From: an uncultured Clostridia bacterium
Lineage (GTDB): Bacteria > Bacillota > Clostridia > Christensenellales > CAG-138
Assembly: GCA_934633695.1 (NCBI GenBank)
Contig: CAKTYT010000006.1
Span: forward strand, 6,743 to 70,742
Direction: 5' to 3'
Length of the DNA: 64,000 bases
Within the stretch, counting starts at the first letter, position 1; each line of letters starts with the position of its first letter. The translations under genes and the position numbers were made by a program. This document shows positions 25,018 through 33,661 of this stretch, in pieces. The notes below the pieces were generated by a model that made no database searches, was not told the origin of the DNA, and saw nothing but the letters and a program-made list of their open reading frames with translations.

Positions 25018-26161
25018 GTGGTCTTTGCGATCTCACTAAAGAAACTATCGAAAGCAGAACCGCAGAAGCTGCTGTTAAAATCAGGATAAGGCGAGCTGCA
25101 TTCGGCACGTCGACTGAAATACATTCAAGATATAGACCTTGCGGAGAAAAAAAACGCAGGGTCTTTATTGTGCCGTCAAAAGTGGCAAAGTTAATGAAGC
25201 AGCCGCCGAAAAGTCCGGTTATAAATGCGGTGAACGGTGCTGCAAAGCTGACCCTGCCGGAAGCGGAGAGACATGCAAACAGCAAGGACAATGCTGAGAC
25301 ATTAAGTGTGAAGGCAAAAAAAGCAATGACCTTCATCGGCGTAACAGAAAAGCCATTTGCAAGCATCGACGTTATGCCAATGAAAATTCCGACAATTATC
25401 AATGCAATGTAATCGGTGATGAGGGGAAAAAGCTTTGACCGCGATACATTGGCAAGAGTTGCTTCGACAGAACGGGCTTCATCCGTGCCGCAGAACGAAC
25501 CCATCTGAAGCAAAATGAGAACGACGGCAAACGCAGTGATTCCGGCGGAACGGGTACGTACGGCAGAATAGACGGTTTGAGAAACAAATTCGCCGTTCGG
25601 ATTACCGACAAAAACGATTTTGCATATGTTGTCCATGCTCAATCCCTCCGCATTGGAGGAAAGCAGATTGGAGAGACGGATGCTTTCGGCGTTTGTAAGC
25701 TCATGTCCAAGCAGCGTTTCAGCATACTCTTTTGCCCGAAGCTCTGAACGGAGAGCAAGGGCAACACCGCAGACCGTTTCAACAACTGCTTGCGAGCTTT
25801 CGGAGCCCTCGGCACATGTATATGAGAGCAGGTGAGTTCCGGAAACGAGGTTTGATGAAAAATTTGATTCGATCGTCAAAATGCCTTCAACTTTGCCTTC
25901 TTCAACGAGTCTTGAAACCTCGTCGAAATCTGAAATCGTGTTGAAAGCAATCTTTTCACACGAACCGAGACGGTCAATAAGCTCGCAGGACAACGTGCCG
26001 CCATCAGAATTGGTGACAGCAATATTGACCTTGTCGGGAAGGCTTGCACTTAAGACGAAATTTACGCATAAAAAAACTAGCCCAACCGTAATGAGACAAA
26101 GTAAAAGCATTAGTATGCCGCCGGAAAATACCTTGATCTTAGTGAAAACAACCCTTAGCAT
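24998..26161 (-). CDS. ABC-2 family transporter permease (second permease)
   Basis: A 387-residue ABC-2 permease: N-terminal membrane helix (about residues 13-38), an extracytoplasmic domain of about 170 residues, then five membrane helices (about residues 205-380). It overlaps the preceding permease gene by seven bases and is the last gene of the four-gene minus-strand operon. Together with that permease it should form the heterodimeric channel of an exporter energised by the ATPase at 27354-28001. The substrate is not apparent. Confidence 0.88.
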   Translation of the reverse strand: MLRVVFTKIKVFSGGILMLLLCLITVGLVFLCVNFVLSASLPDKVNIAVTNSDGGTLSCELIDRLGSCEKIAFNTISDFDEVSRLVEEGKVEGILTIESNFSSNLVSGTHLLSYTCAEGSESSQAVVETVCGVALALRSELRAKEYAETLLGHELTNAESIRLSNLLSSNAEGLSMDNICKIVFVGNPNGEFVSQTVYSAVRTRSAGITAFAVVLILLQMGSFCGTDEARSVEATLANVSRSKLFPLITDYIALIIVGIFIGITSMLANGFSVTPMKVIAFFAFTLNVSALSLLFACLSASGRVSFAAPFTAFITGLFGGCFINFATFDGTIKTLRFFSPQGLYLECISVDVPNAARLILILTAASAVLLSIVSLVRSQRPLNQCIR

Positions 26162-27357
26162 TTTGTACGCCCATCCTTTCTCCGTATCATAAAATTAAAA
26201 ATGGAGTTAGCTCGAATTACGATTACGCCAACGGACAATGAGGTGAAAAGAATCGTTATCACTGAAAGCGGGAGAATGAAATGTTTGCCGTTAAGTCCGT
26301 TAAGAGCGTATGTAGGTATACTTATTACGCTCAGAAACTTTGCAAAAGGAGGGAAGAGCTTGACCGGATAAATAGTACCGCCAAAAAACAGTTCAAGAAG
26401 TGTTATCAATGCACTTACCATCATGTAGCATTCACGATTGCGGATAACAAGGGAGAGAAAAAGCGAAAACGCGAAACAGGCGGCAAAGGTTATCATAAAT
26501 ATCCACACCAGTTTCGCATTAAAACCCGAACCCAGTATGACTGCAACAGGTAAAAAGCCAAGCAATGAAAACAGCATTGCACAAATACACTTTGAAAATA
26601 TCATCGACGACATACTCCCGCCGAGGAGAGTAAACCGTTCAAGTACACCCATGCCGAATTCTTCGGGAATTGTTTTCACGACACAGAAGCTGCAAAAGAA
26701 AATCGCCATGCAAAGACAACACGCAGTAAAACTATTTTGCACACGGTCGATGGGAGCATCGCTGATGTCATTGAAGAGATTGCCTCGACCCAACGCACTT
26801 TCAATTATTGACGTTGCTGCGGAGTCGCAGAATTCTCTGTATGTTGCTCCGTACATTTCGCCCTCGTGTGAGAGGGAATAGGCAGCAAACCAGGCATTGC
26901 GTTCGCTGAAAATAATGCTCGAAACAGAATCGAGTATTGTTTTTGTGAGACTGCTTTCCAGTTGTTTTTTGGAATTGAGGCAAACGGTTACCGGCATGCC
27001 GTCCATGCGGTAGAGGGAATAAAAATAGCCGCTCGGAATCACAATGACTGCGGCAACATCCTCAAGCTCATTGGTAAACAGGACATCCTCCGAGGCATTG
27101 GGAGGAGTGATCCGCCTCACCTCGGAAAAGAGTTCGATGCGGCTGAGCTGCTTGATCAAGGATCGGGACATTACGCTCTCATCTTCGTCGGCAACGGCAA
27201 TTGCGAAGCTTTTGACCGTAAGGTTAGCCGAAGCGGAGTCGCTAAGCCCAATGGAAAGAGCTGCCGCAAGGATCAGTGGAAGAAGCAGCGAAAAAACGCC
27301 CGCCGCCGAAAAAAATAAGCAAATATCTTTACGGATACAGGCAATTAATCCTTTCAT
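26155..27357 (-). CDS. ABC-2 family transporter permease (first permease)
   Basis: A 400-residue ABC-2 permease with the same plan as its neighbour: one N-terminal helix (about residues 12-38), an extracytoplasmic stretch with VIPSGYFYSLYRMDGMPVTVCLNS, and a C-terminal set of five to six helices (FFCSFCVVKTIPEEFGMGVLERFTLLG at their start, a typical ABC-2 motif). Its ATG overlaps the ATPase stop as ATGA. It resembles YhgE/DrrB-like exporters. Confidence 0.88.
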   Translation of the reverse strand: MKGLIACIRKDICLFFSAAGVFSLLLPLILAAALSIGLSDSASANLTVKSFAIAVADEDESVMSRSLIKQLSRIELFSEVRRITPPNASEDVLFTNELEDVAAVIVIPSGYFYSLYRMDGMPVTVCLNSKKQLESSLTKTILDSVSSIIFSERNAWFAAYSLSHEGEMYGATYREFCDSAATSIIESALGRGNLFNDISDAPIDRVQNSFTACCLCMAIFFCSFCVVKTIPEEFGMGVLERFTLLGGSMSSMIFSKCICAMLFSLLGFLPVAVILGSGFNAKLVWIFMITFAACFAFSLFLSLVIRNRECYMMVSALITLLELFFGGTIYPVKLFPPFAKFLSVISIPTYALNGLNGKHFILPLSVITILFTSLSVGVIVIRANSIFNFMIRRKDGRTKC

Positions 27358-28001
27358 AATTCGTTTCCTTCCTTTACGACCCTGAGCGAACCGCTTTCAA
27401 TCAAAACAATACGATCTGCAAGTTGGTGTATCTCGTCAAGATGATGACTGACAAGAACGACGGCACAGCCTCTGTTTTTCAGCTTTTTAAGCAGACCAAG
27501 AATAAGCTGCACTGATTCCTCGTCAGCTCCGACTGTCGGTTCGTCAAGCAGAAGCAGCTTAACGTCGCCGACAAGTGCAGCGGCAAGGTTGAGCCGCCGC
27601 TTCATTCCTCCGGAATAGGTTGAAACAGGTTTGTCAGATTTTTCGACCAGGTTGACCTGCTCAATCAGGTGTTTTGTTCGTATGGCCAGCCTTTTCCCGT
27701 GAAGACCCGCCGCACTGGCAAAAAAACGAAGATTTTCAAGCCCGGTAAGACCGGAATAGAGTGCATATTCCTGAGGAACATATCCAAGCTCGCCACGTCT
27801 AAGTATTTCCCGGGAAATACAACCCCTGTCGAGTCTTAAAATACCGGCAATAATTTTCAGCAAAGTGCTTTTGCCCGCACCGTTTTCGCCAATGATTCCG
27901 ACGATTTCACCTTCGTTAATGTCAAGGGAAAACGGCCCCAACACACGGTTGAAGCCGTAAGCTTTTTCTATACTGTTTAAGCTGACTATCGGTTTAGTCA
28001 T
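27354..28001 (-). CDS. ABC transporter ATP-binding protein
   Basis: A 215-residue compact ATPase with Walker A GENGAGKSTLL (about residue 37), the Q-loop (VPQEYALYSGLTGLENL), signature TYSGGMKRRL, Walker B LLLLDEPTVGAD and the switch HH in LVSHHLDEIH. It belongs to the DrrA-like group that partners with ABC-2 permeases, and two such genes follow with short overlaps. It starts five bases after the zinc-ribbon gene. Confidence 0.94.
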   Translation of the reverse strand: MTKPIVSLNSIEKAYGFNRVLGPFSLDINEGEIVGIIGENGAGKSTLLKIIAGILRLDRGCISREILRRGELGYVPQEYALYSGLTGLENLRFFASAAGLHGKRLAIRTKHLIEQVNLVEKSDKPVSTYSGGMKRRLNLAAALVGDVKLLLLDEPTVGADEESVQLILGLLKKLKNRGCAVVLVSHHLDEIHQLADRIVLIESGSLRVVKEGNEL

Positions 28002-28005
28002 TATT

Positions 28006-29700
28006 TTAGCCCATCAATCCGCCGAGGAGCTGCATTATCACATCTGAGAGGATATCAGAGAAAGATTCCTCCATGGAGGTAAACAGGTCATTAAGCTCAT
28101 CGTCAGAGTACTCGGTGACGTCAGTCGGGGAAACTTCGGGGATTTTTGCCGTAGAGGGCTTGCCGGTGGTTTCGATTTTCAGGCTTGCTTCACCAATCGA
28201 ACCGAGCATACCGATGTCATACTCCCCGAAACCATCGAATTTAACAGTAAGGTCAAAAACGAAACCGTTGTCTTCGTTCTCTGCAACATCAAGTGAAATA
28301 ACGGAAGTCATATCGTCCGCAGCAGAACCATCGTAAATGCCTTCAGCAACGAGAAGTTCATAGTTTCCGCAGTAGACGTCGTTAGTTACTTCAATATTTC
28401 GTGCGGTGAGCATGAAAACGTTGCGATCATTGTACGTGAAGGTCAAATCACCACTCTTGCCATCGTCATACTTTGTGAGGATGGCTTTATAAACTGAATC
28501 AACATCAGAGAAGTGTGAAAAGGAACAGCCGATTTTGGATTCTTTACCGTTTGTGCAGTTGAGTTCCACGGTGAATTCACCAATCTCAATGCGGTACATC
28601 ACAAGTTCCTTTCCGCAAAGGGCAATTTGAATATTTATTGAGGCACAGTCCTCATCGGAGAGTGTAGATGCATTTTCCAAAAGTCCGTCGCTGAGTTCAT
28701 TGATTGCTTCAAGAACTTGGGTATACTGTGCATCGAGGGCTGATGAATTTTCATTGGTGAATAGCCAACCGAAATATGGTTCAGTTGAGAGGGAGACGAT
28801 GTAGCTTGCAAGCTCCGTATCATCCCTAAGCTCTTCTGCAAAACTTTTAACAGCTTCACGGACGAGGGCGGCATCGGGTGTGAAGGTATAGACCCTTGCG
28901 TTTGCAGCTTCTGCATCGAGACAGTCAAGCGAAAGTGAGGACACTTTCTCGACAGCAACACTGTCCTTGTCAACAATGGAGGTAAGTATTACATTGTAGC
29001 GTGAGCAGATGTTTTTGTATGCTTTTTCAATGTCTTCTGTGCGAGTAAAGTGCTGCAATTCGCCTTCGGGAGTGAAATTGTCGTTGGATAACTCCAGAAT
29101 TCTTGAGGCATCCATCAGGTAGTACCCATCGGCAAGCTCCGGAAGATAAATACCAACCTGACCGTTCTTAGCAGTAAGTATGGCTGAAAGCAATTCAGTG
29201 CTGTTGTAATTAATACCGATTTCATTGACAGAATGCTCGCGACGTTTCTCATCCATCTTAAAGGTCAGTTCAATGCTGCGAAGCATTTTATTGAGTATAT
29301 CATTGTCGCATGAAAGGCTGATGCTTCCGTCAACGGAGTGGTAGGTTGAGTCAATAAAACTGCCGTTTAGTATGGGCTCGGCTTTTGCAAAAATTTTCTC
29401 GTTTATCTTGATAAACTGCCTGCTGGGGCTGTTAAAAACGAGGAGAAAGATAGCTGCGGCGGCAACGCAGAGGACTGCGGCTGCGACGGCAATGATGATA
29501 CCGGGCTTGACTTTCTTCTTGGGTTTTCCGTCAGACTCCGTGCTGATTTCACTCGCTGCATCAGGAGAATCGGGAAGAACAGTGGCAGTTTCGGACGGCA
29601 GCACAGGACTATCGACCGATTCAAAGGTCGAACCGCCGCATTGGGGACAGAATTTGTCATCATCAGAGACGATACAGTTACAATTTTTACACTTAAGCAT
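28006..29700 (-). CDS. Zinc-ribbon membrane protein with large extracytoplasmic domain
   Basis: A 564-residue protein: a zinc ribbon at residues 4-22 (CKNCNC...FCPQCGG, two CxxC pairs), a low-complexity acidic linker, one membrane helix (about residues 67-89, IIIAVAAAVLCVAAAAIFLLVF) and about 475 residues outside the membrane that I cannot assign to a family. It heads the operon with the ATPase and two permeases (five-base gap), so it may be an accessory, sensor or substrate-handling part of that exporter. A TTGACA-18-TACAAT promoter lies upstream. Confidence 0.82.
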   Translation of the reverse strand: MLKCKNCNCIVSDDDKFCPQCGGSTFESVDSPVLPSETATVLPDSPDAASEISTESDGKPKKKVKPGIIIAVAAAVLCVAAAAIFLLVFNSPSRQFIKINEKIFAKAEPILNGSFIDSTYHSVDGSISLSCDNDILNKMLRSIELTFKMDEKRREHSVNEIGINYNSTELLSAILTAKNGQVGIYLPELADGYYLMDASRILELSNDNFTPEGELQHFTRTEDIEKAYKNICSRYNVILTSIVDKDSVAVEKVSSLSLDCLDAEAANARVYTFTPDAALVREAVKSFAEELRDDTELASYIVSLSTEPYFGWLFTNENSSALDAQYTQVLEAINELSDGLLENASTLSDEDCASINIQIALCGKELVMYRIEIGEFTVELNCTNGKESKIGCSFSHFSDVDSVYKAILTKYDDGKSGDLTFTYNDRNVFMLTARNIEVTNDVYCGNYELLVAEGIYDGSAADDMTSVISLDVAENEDNGFVFDLTVKFDGFGEYDIGMLGSIGEASLKIETTGKPSTAKIPEVSPTDVTEYSDDELNDLFTSMEESFSDILSDVIMQLLGGLMG

Positions 29701-29752
29701 AACAAGCTCCTTTCGCTTTGAAAAGGGTTTTCAAGCCGATTCCATCGCCATG

Positions 29753-29782
29753 ATTGTATCAGAAGACAAGGTCGTCTGTCAA
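29753..29782 (-). promoter_or_regulatory. Promoter of the zinc-ribbon/ABC exporter operon
   Basis: On the minus strand TTGACA (29777-29782), 18 bases, TACAAT (29753-29758), about 50 bases before the gene start, which has GAAAGGAG in front. Confidence 0.7.
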
Positions 29783-29904
29783 TTCCTTTATATCGGATGC
29801 AGTACTGAATGAGAAACAGGCGGGTTTATTGACAAATCGGAGTAGGTTCATAAAATGCTATGCAGAAACCAAATGTAATAACGTGACGGATACTGCTTCG
29901 GCAC

Positions 29905-29933
29905 TGTACAATCGGGGTAAAATACGTTATAAT
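29905..29933 (+). promoter_or_regulatory. Promoter of the TtcA-like/S41 protease operon
   Basis: TGTACA (29905-29910), 17 bases, TATAAT (29928-29933). The gene starts about 50 bases downstream after GGGGGAGAAAG. Confidence 0.6.
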
Positions 29934-29984
29934 CTATACTGGGTTTGTCCACAACCAGGCTATTTACATGGGGGAGAAAGAAAA

Positions 29985-30833
29985 ATGAAGCAAGTACTCG
30001 GCTGTATAAGGCGTGCCGATGAGAAATACGATATGATAAGGGACGGAGATAAAATCTGCGTCGGAGTGAGCGGGGGAAAGGATAGTCTCCTTTTGATGTA
30101 TGGACTGAAGCTCTATCAACGCTTCTCAAAGAAAAAGTATGACATGTGTGCAGTGATGCTTGATCTCGGAATTGTTGAACAGGATACAAGTGGAATAGAA
30201 CGATTCGCAAAAGAGCATGACATTGATTTTGAAGTCAGAAAAACTGATATCGGTGATGTTGTTTTCAATGTACGCAAGGAAAAAAGCCCTTGTGCAATGT
30301 GTGCAAAGATGAGACGCGGTGCATTGAATGACATTGCTGTTTCAAAGGGCTGCAACCTTGTTGCCCTTGGGCATAACAGGGAGGATGTGCTTGAGACTTT
30401 CTTCTTGAGTCTTTTTTACGAAGCACGGCTCAATACGCTTGCACCTGTGACGTACCTTGGCAGGACAGGTGTAACGGTAATAAGGCCACTCGTCTATTTT
30501 CCTGAAAAGGATGCAATTGCTGCTGCACGAAGGCTTGAGCTTCCCGTTCTTCCTGCAAATTGTCCCGTTGCAGGCAAGACGAAGAGAGAAGATATGAGAT
30601 TGTTCTTACAGGACCTTCATAAGATTGTACCCAATACCGAATCGAGGCTTATGAAGGCAATTTCCGATACCCACAAATACGGTATGTGGGATAGGATGAA
30701 GCTTCCGCCAAGGCAGACCGGCGGCGTGAGAATGGGCGAGTGCGACCCCCTTTGCTTGAATTTTCAAAAGCCCGATGAGGAAGAGGATAAAAAGACAAAT
30801 ATTGAACAAATTATCAATTTGATGGAGGATTGA
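29985..30833 (+). CDS. PP-loop ATPase, TtcA-like tRNA thiolation enzyme
   Basis: A 282-residue protein with the PP-loop SGGKDSLLLMYGL at about residues 30-42, the paired cysteines PCAMCAKMRR (about residues 105-108) and NREDVLETFFLSLFY, the arrangement seen in TtcA, which puts sulfur on cytidine 32 of tRNA with a cluster bound by three cysteines. The third cysteine is probably that in LPANCPVAG. The ATG at 29985 is chosen because homology and GGGGGAGAAAG begin there; an upstream in-frame extension looks like noncoding sequence. The exact tRNA target is inferred from family only. Confidence 0.85.
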   Translation: MKQVLGCIRRADEKYDMIRDGDKICVGVSGGKDSLLLMYGLKLYQRFSKKKYDMCAVMLDLGIVEQDTSGIERFAKEHDIDFEVRKTDIGDVVFNVRKEKSPCAMCAKMRRGALNDIAVSKGCNLVALGHNREDVLETFFLSLFYEARLNTLAPVTYLGRTGVTVIRPLVYFPEKDAIAAARRLELPVLPANCPVAGKTKREDMRLFLQDLHKIVPNTESRLMKAISDTHKYGMWDRMKLPPRQTGGVRMGECDPLCLNFQKPDEEEDKKTNIEQIINLMED

Positions 30834-30837
30834 AGCA

Positions 30838-32097
30838 ATGGAACAGACTACCGGCAAGCCGAGAGCAAAAAAAGAGAAGAGATATTTGAAGGTGACGCCT
30901 TCACAAATCACATGGACGGCCATCGTCAGCTTGTTCGTCGGGGTGGCGTTGTCACTTCTTGTGTTGACAGGCGGAACAACAAGATTTCGCATTGCAGATA
31001 CCGGGAATAAATATGACGCGACTCTTCTGAGCGTATTGCTGAAAGAAATTGATGAATACTACTATTTTTCAGAGGACATGCCCGACAGTCAAAAGCTTAA
31101 GGAGACTGCTGCAAAGGCGGTTGTAGGAGCTATTGGCGACAAGTACGCTGCATACTACACAGAAGACGAGTATGAGGCATTCAGAAACCAAATAAATGGC
31201 GACTACAAGGGCATAGGGGTGCTTGTTTCGCAGCTTGAGACTGAAAAGGGCATAGTTGTCACCCGTGCCTTTGAGGATAACAATGCTTACAATGCGGGCG
31301 TGAGGGATGGTGATGTTATTGTTAAGGTTGACGGGACCTCGCTTGAGGGCATGAGTCTTGATGATGCAGCCGATCTGCTTATTGGCGAGGACGGAACGAA
31401 GGTCAAGCTTGAAATCATTCGCGACGGGGAGACAATGGAGTTCGAAGTTGAACGTGGCGATGTACACAAGACACAGGTCTTTTCAAAGCAGCTTGAAAAC
31501 AAGATTGGTTACATCTGCATTGAATCATTCACGGGAGATGCGGCAACGGCATTCAATGAACACCTTGATAAGCTGCTTGGGGCCGGAATTGAATCGCTTA
31601 TAATTGACATAAGGAATAATCCCGGAGGTTCTCTTGACGTTGTTGTCTCTATTGCAGACAGAGTTCTTCCCGATTGCCTCATCACGACGATTGAAGGCAA
31701 GCTCTGTGATCCCCCTGATGAGTACAGGTCATCCGATGAACAAAAGCTTGAGATTCCTTATGTTGTACTGGTAAACGGAAATTCGGCTTCGGCAAGTGAG
31801 GTTTTCTCCTCTGCTGTGCAAGACAATAAACAGGCAGCGATTATCGGAACGACAACATTCGGCAAGGGCATTGTTCAGACCAGCTGGTCTCTGGGCAATG
31901 GCATGGGTTTTATTAAGCTCACAACCGATGCTTACAGAACCCCCTCCGGAAAGCTTATTCACGGCATCGGAGTTGTTCCAGATATAGAAGTCGAGCAGGA
32001 TGCACAGCTTGAAGGCGTTGACCCCTACTTCATAATGCGTGATGCAATGGATAAGGATCTGCAGCTGAAAGCGGCAATAGAAGAATTGTCCAAATAA
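30838..32097 (+). CDS. ctpA: S41 carboxy-terminal processing protease (CtpA-like)
   Basis: A 419-residue secreted or membrane-anchored protease: a basic N-terminus, one membrane helix (about residues 26-44), a PDZ domain (about residues 110-200, KGIGVLVSQLETEKGIVVTRAFEDNNAYNAGVRDGDVIVKVDG) and the tail-specific protease core with the serine block VLVNGNSASASEVFSSAV and the lysine block FGKGIVQTSW of the Ser-Lys dyad. It cuts C-terminal ends of envelope proteins. It follows the TtcA-like gene after four bases and ends at an intrinsic terminator. Confidence 0.93.
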   Translation: MEQTTGKPRAKKEKRYLKVTPSQITWTAIVSLFVGVALSLLVLTGGTTRFRIADTGNKYDATLLSVLLKEIDEYYYFSEDMPDSQKLKETAAKAVVGAIGDKYAAYYTEDEYEAFRNQINGDYKGIGVLVSQLETEKGIVVTRAFEDNNAYNAGVRDGDVIVKVDGTSLEGMSLDDAADLLIGEDGTKVKLEIIRDGETMEFEVERGDVHKTQVFSKQLENKIGYICIESFTGDAATAFNEHLDKLLGAGIESLIIDIRNNPGGSLDVVVSIADRVLPDCLITTIEGKLCDPPDEYRSSDEQKLEIPYVVLVNGNSASASEVFSSAVQDNKQAAIIGTTTFGKGIVQTSWSLGNGMGFIKLTTDAYRTPSGKLIHGIGVVPDIEVEQDAQLEGVDPYFIMRDAMDKDLQLKAAIEELSK

Positions 32098-32111
32098 CAA
32101 ACATTCAAACA

Positions 32112-32152
32112 AAAACCGCCTTATGGGAACTTCGCATAGGCGGTTTTGTTGT
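32112..32152. terminator. Bidirectional terminator between the S41 protease and trkH
   Basis: AAAACCGCCT and AGGCGGTTTT arms (32112-32121 and 32138-32147) with inner ATG/CAT pairing; the A-run on one side and T-run on the other let it serve both converging genes. Confidence 0.88.
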
Positions 32153-32178
32153 GTTTGCAAATCAGTTTTAATGGAACG

Positions 32179-33630
32179 TCATCTGTAACCCGCACGCCGA
32201 CGCCATGTTGAGGGTACGAATAGGAGAAGCATGGGCCAAATCTCGAGTCTTCCTATCAGCATGTCGATAGTGAGAACAACCTTGCTGAAGTCAGAAAAAA
32301 AGCCAAAATTGCTCGTGGGACCAGCCAAGGCAAGGCCGGGACCGACATTGAAAAGGCAGGCAAAAACGGAAGAGATGTTAGTTTCAAAATCATATCCGTT
32401 TATGGAAATAAGGAGAATTGAAACGAACAGAATTCCCATCATTGCCGAGAAAAAGACTTGAACTGCACTGACCAGACGTGGATCAACCGGGTGCTTGTCA
32501 ATTGACAGCGTCTGCACATATTTGGGGTGGATGAGCCTTCGAAGCTCATTGCCGAAATTTTTGAGCAGAATAACGATACGGGATGTTTTTATTCCGCCGG
32601 CGGTCGAACCTGCACAGCCGCCGCATGCCATTAGCAAAAGGAGAACGCATTTTGACAGAGGCGGCCATGTATTGAAATCAAATGAAGCAAAACCGGTTGT
32701 GCTGTAAACGGAGGCCGCATTGAATGCTGCATGATGAACGGAAAGCCCGAACGACGGGTAGAGCTTCGCTGTATCTATGGAGATTATTGCAACGGCAATT
32801 ACATAGATCGCAAAAAACCAATGGAGTTCCTCGTTTTTTGCTACTTGACCGAACTTGCGGAGCAGGAGGTAGAAGTAAAGATTGAAGTTTATTGCAAAAA
32901 TGAGCATGAACACCGTACATACCGTTTGACAATAATAGGACTCCGCTATAAGCCCTGCGTTTGTGACGCAGAAACCACCCGTTCCGGCGGTTGAAAGTGC
33001 AGTCGTGAATGCAGCATACGGCGTCATCCCGCCAAAAAGGAGCAGAATCGCCTGCAAAAGCATAAGGGCTATGTAGATCGAGTAGAGGATGATTGCGGAA
33101 ATTCGTGCTTTTGAAACGAGCTTACCGACGACAGGACCGGGAACCTCCGCACGCATGATGTGCATTGAGCGTTCCTTTGAAAGCGGAAGTATCGCCATAA
33201 CGAAGACGAGAACGCCCATCCCGCCGATAAAAATTATAAAAACACGCCAGAAGCCTATACCATGAGGCAGACTTTCAATCTCGCTTAGAATCGTTGCACC
33301 CGTGGTAGTAAGACCGGAAGCAGTCTCAAATACTGCGTCGATAATGCTTTTACACGTTCCGCTGAAAAGAAAGGGGAGTGAGCCGAGAACAGACATGAGA
33401 ACCCATGCAAGTGCAACGGTAGTGAATCCCTCCTTTGCGTAGATAACGGTTGATTTGGGCTTGACGAGAGAGCATGCAGTGCCAATTCCGCCGGTAACGA
33501 GAATTGAATAGATGAATGCAATAAACTCACGTTCATGCCTTGCCACTGCAATGATGAGCGGAAGCAGCATGAGTGCGGCCACAGTGAGCAGTATTTTGCC
33601 GAGCATGTTGAGAACCATACGATAGTTCAT
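32179..33630 (-). CDS. trkH: Potassium uptake protein TrkH/KtrB family
   Basis: A 483-residue membrane protein with the four-fold pore-loop plan of TrkH. Selectivity-filter-type loops are visible: ASGLTTTGATI, STAGTGGFC, SVYSTTGFAS and the fourth near LFNVGPGLALAG, along with GGMGVLVFVMAILP and GGCAGSTAGGIKTSRIV. It carries potassium (or sodium) into the cell and is gated by TrkA, encoded 31 bases upstream. GGAG precedes the ATG. Full length. Confidence 0.95.
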   Translation of the reverse strand: MNYRMVLNMLGKILLTVAALMLLPLIIAVARHEREFIAFIYSILVTGGIGTACSLVKPKSTVIYAKEGFTTVALAWVLMSVLGSLPFLFSGTCKSIIDAVFETASGLTTTGATILSEIESLPHGIGFWRVFIIFIGGMGVLVFVMAILPLSKERSMHIMRAEVPGPVVGKLVSKARISAIILYSIYIALMLLQAILLLFGGMTPYAAFTTALSTAGTGGFCVTNAGLIAESYYCQTVCTVFMLIFAINFNLYFYLLLRKFGQVAKNEELHWFFAIYVIAVAIISIDTAKLYPSFGLSVHHAAFNAASVYSTTGFASFDFNTWPPLSKCVLLLLMACGGCAGSTAGGIKTSRIVILLKNFGNELRRLIHPKYVQTLSIDKHPVDPRLVSAVQVFFSAMMGILFVSILLISINGYDFETNISSVFACLFNVGPGLALAGPTSNFGFFSDFSKVVLTIDMLIGRLEIWPMLLLFVPSTWRRRAGYR

Positions 33631-33661
33631 AAGAGTACTCCTTGTTCGTGCCGATTATTGG

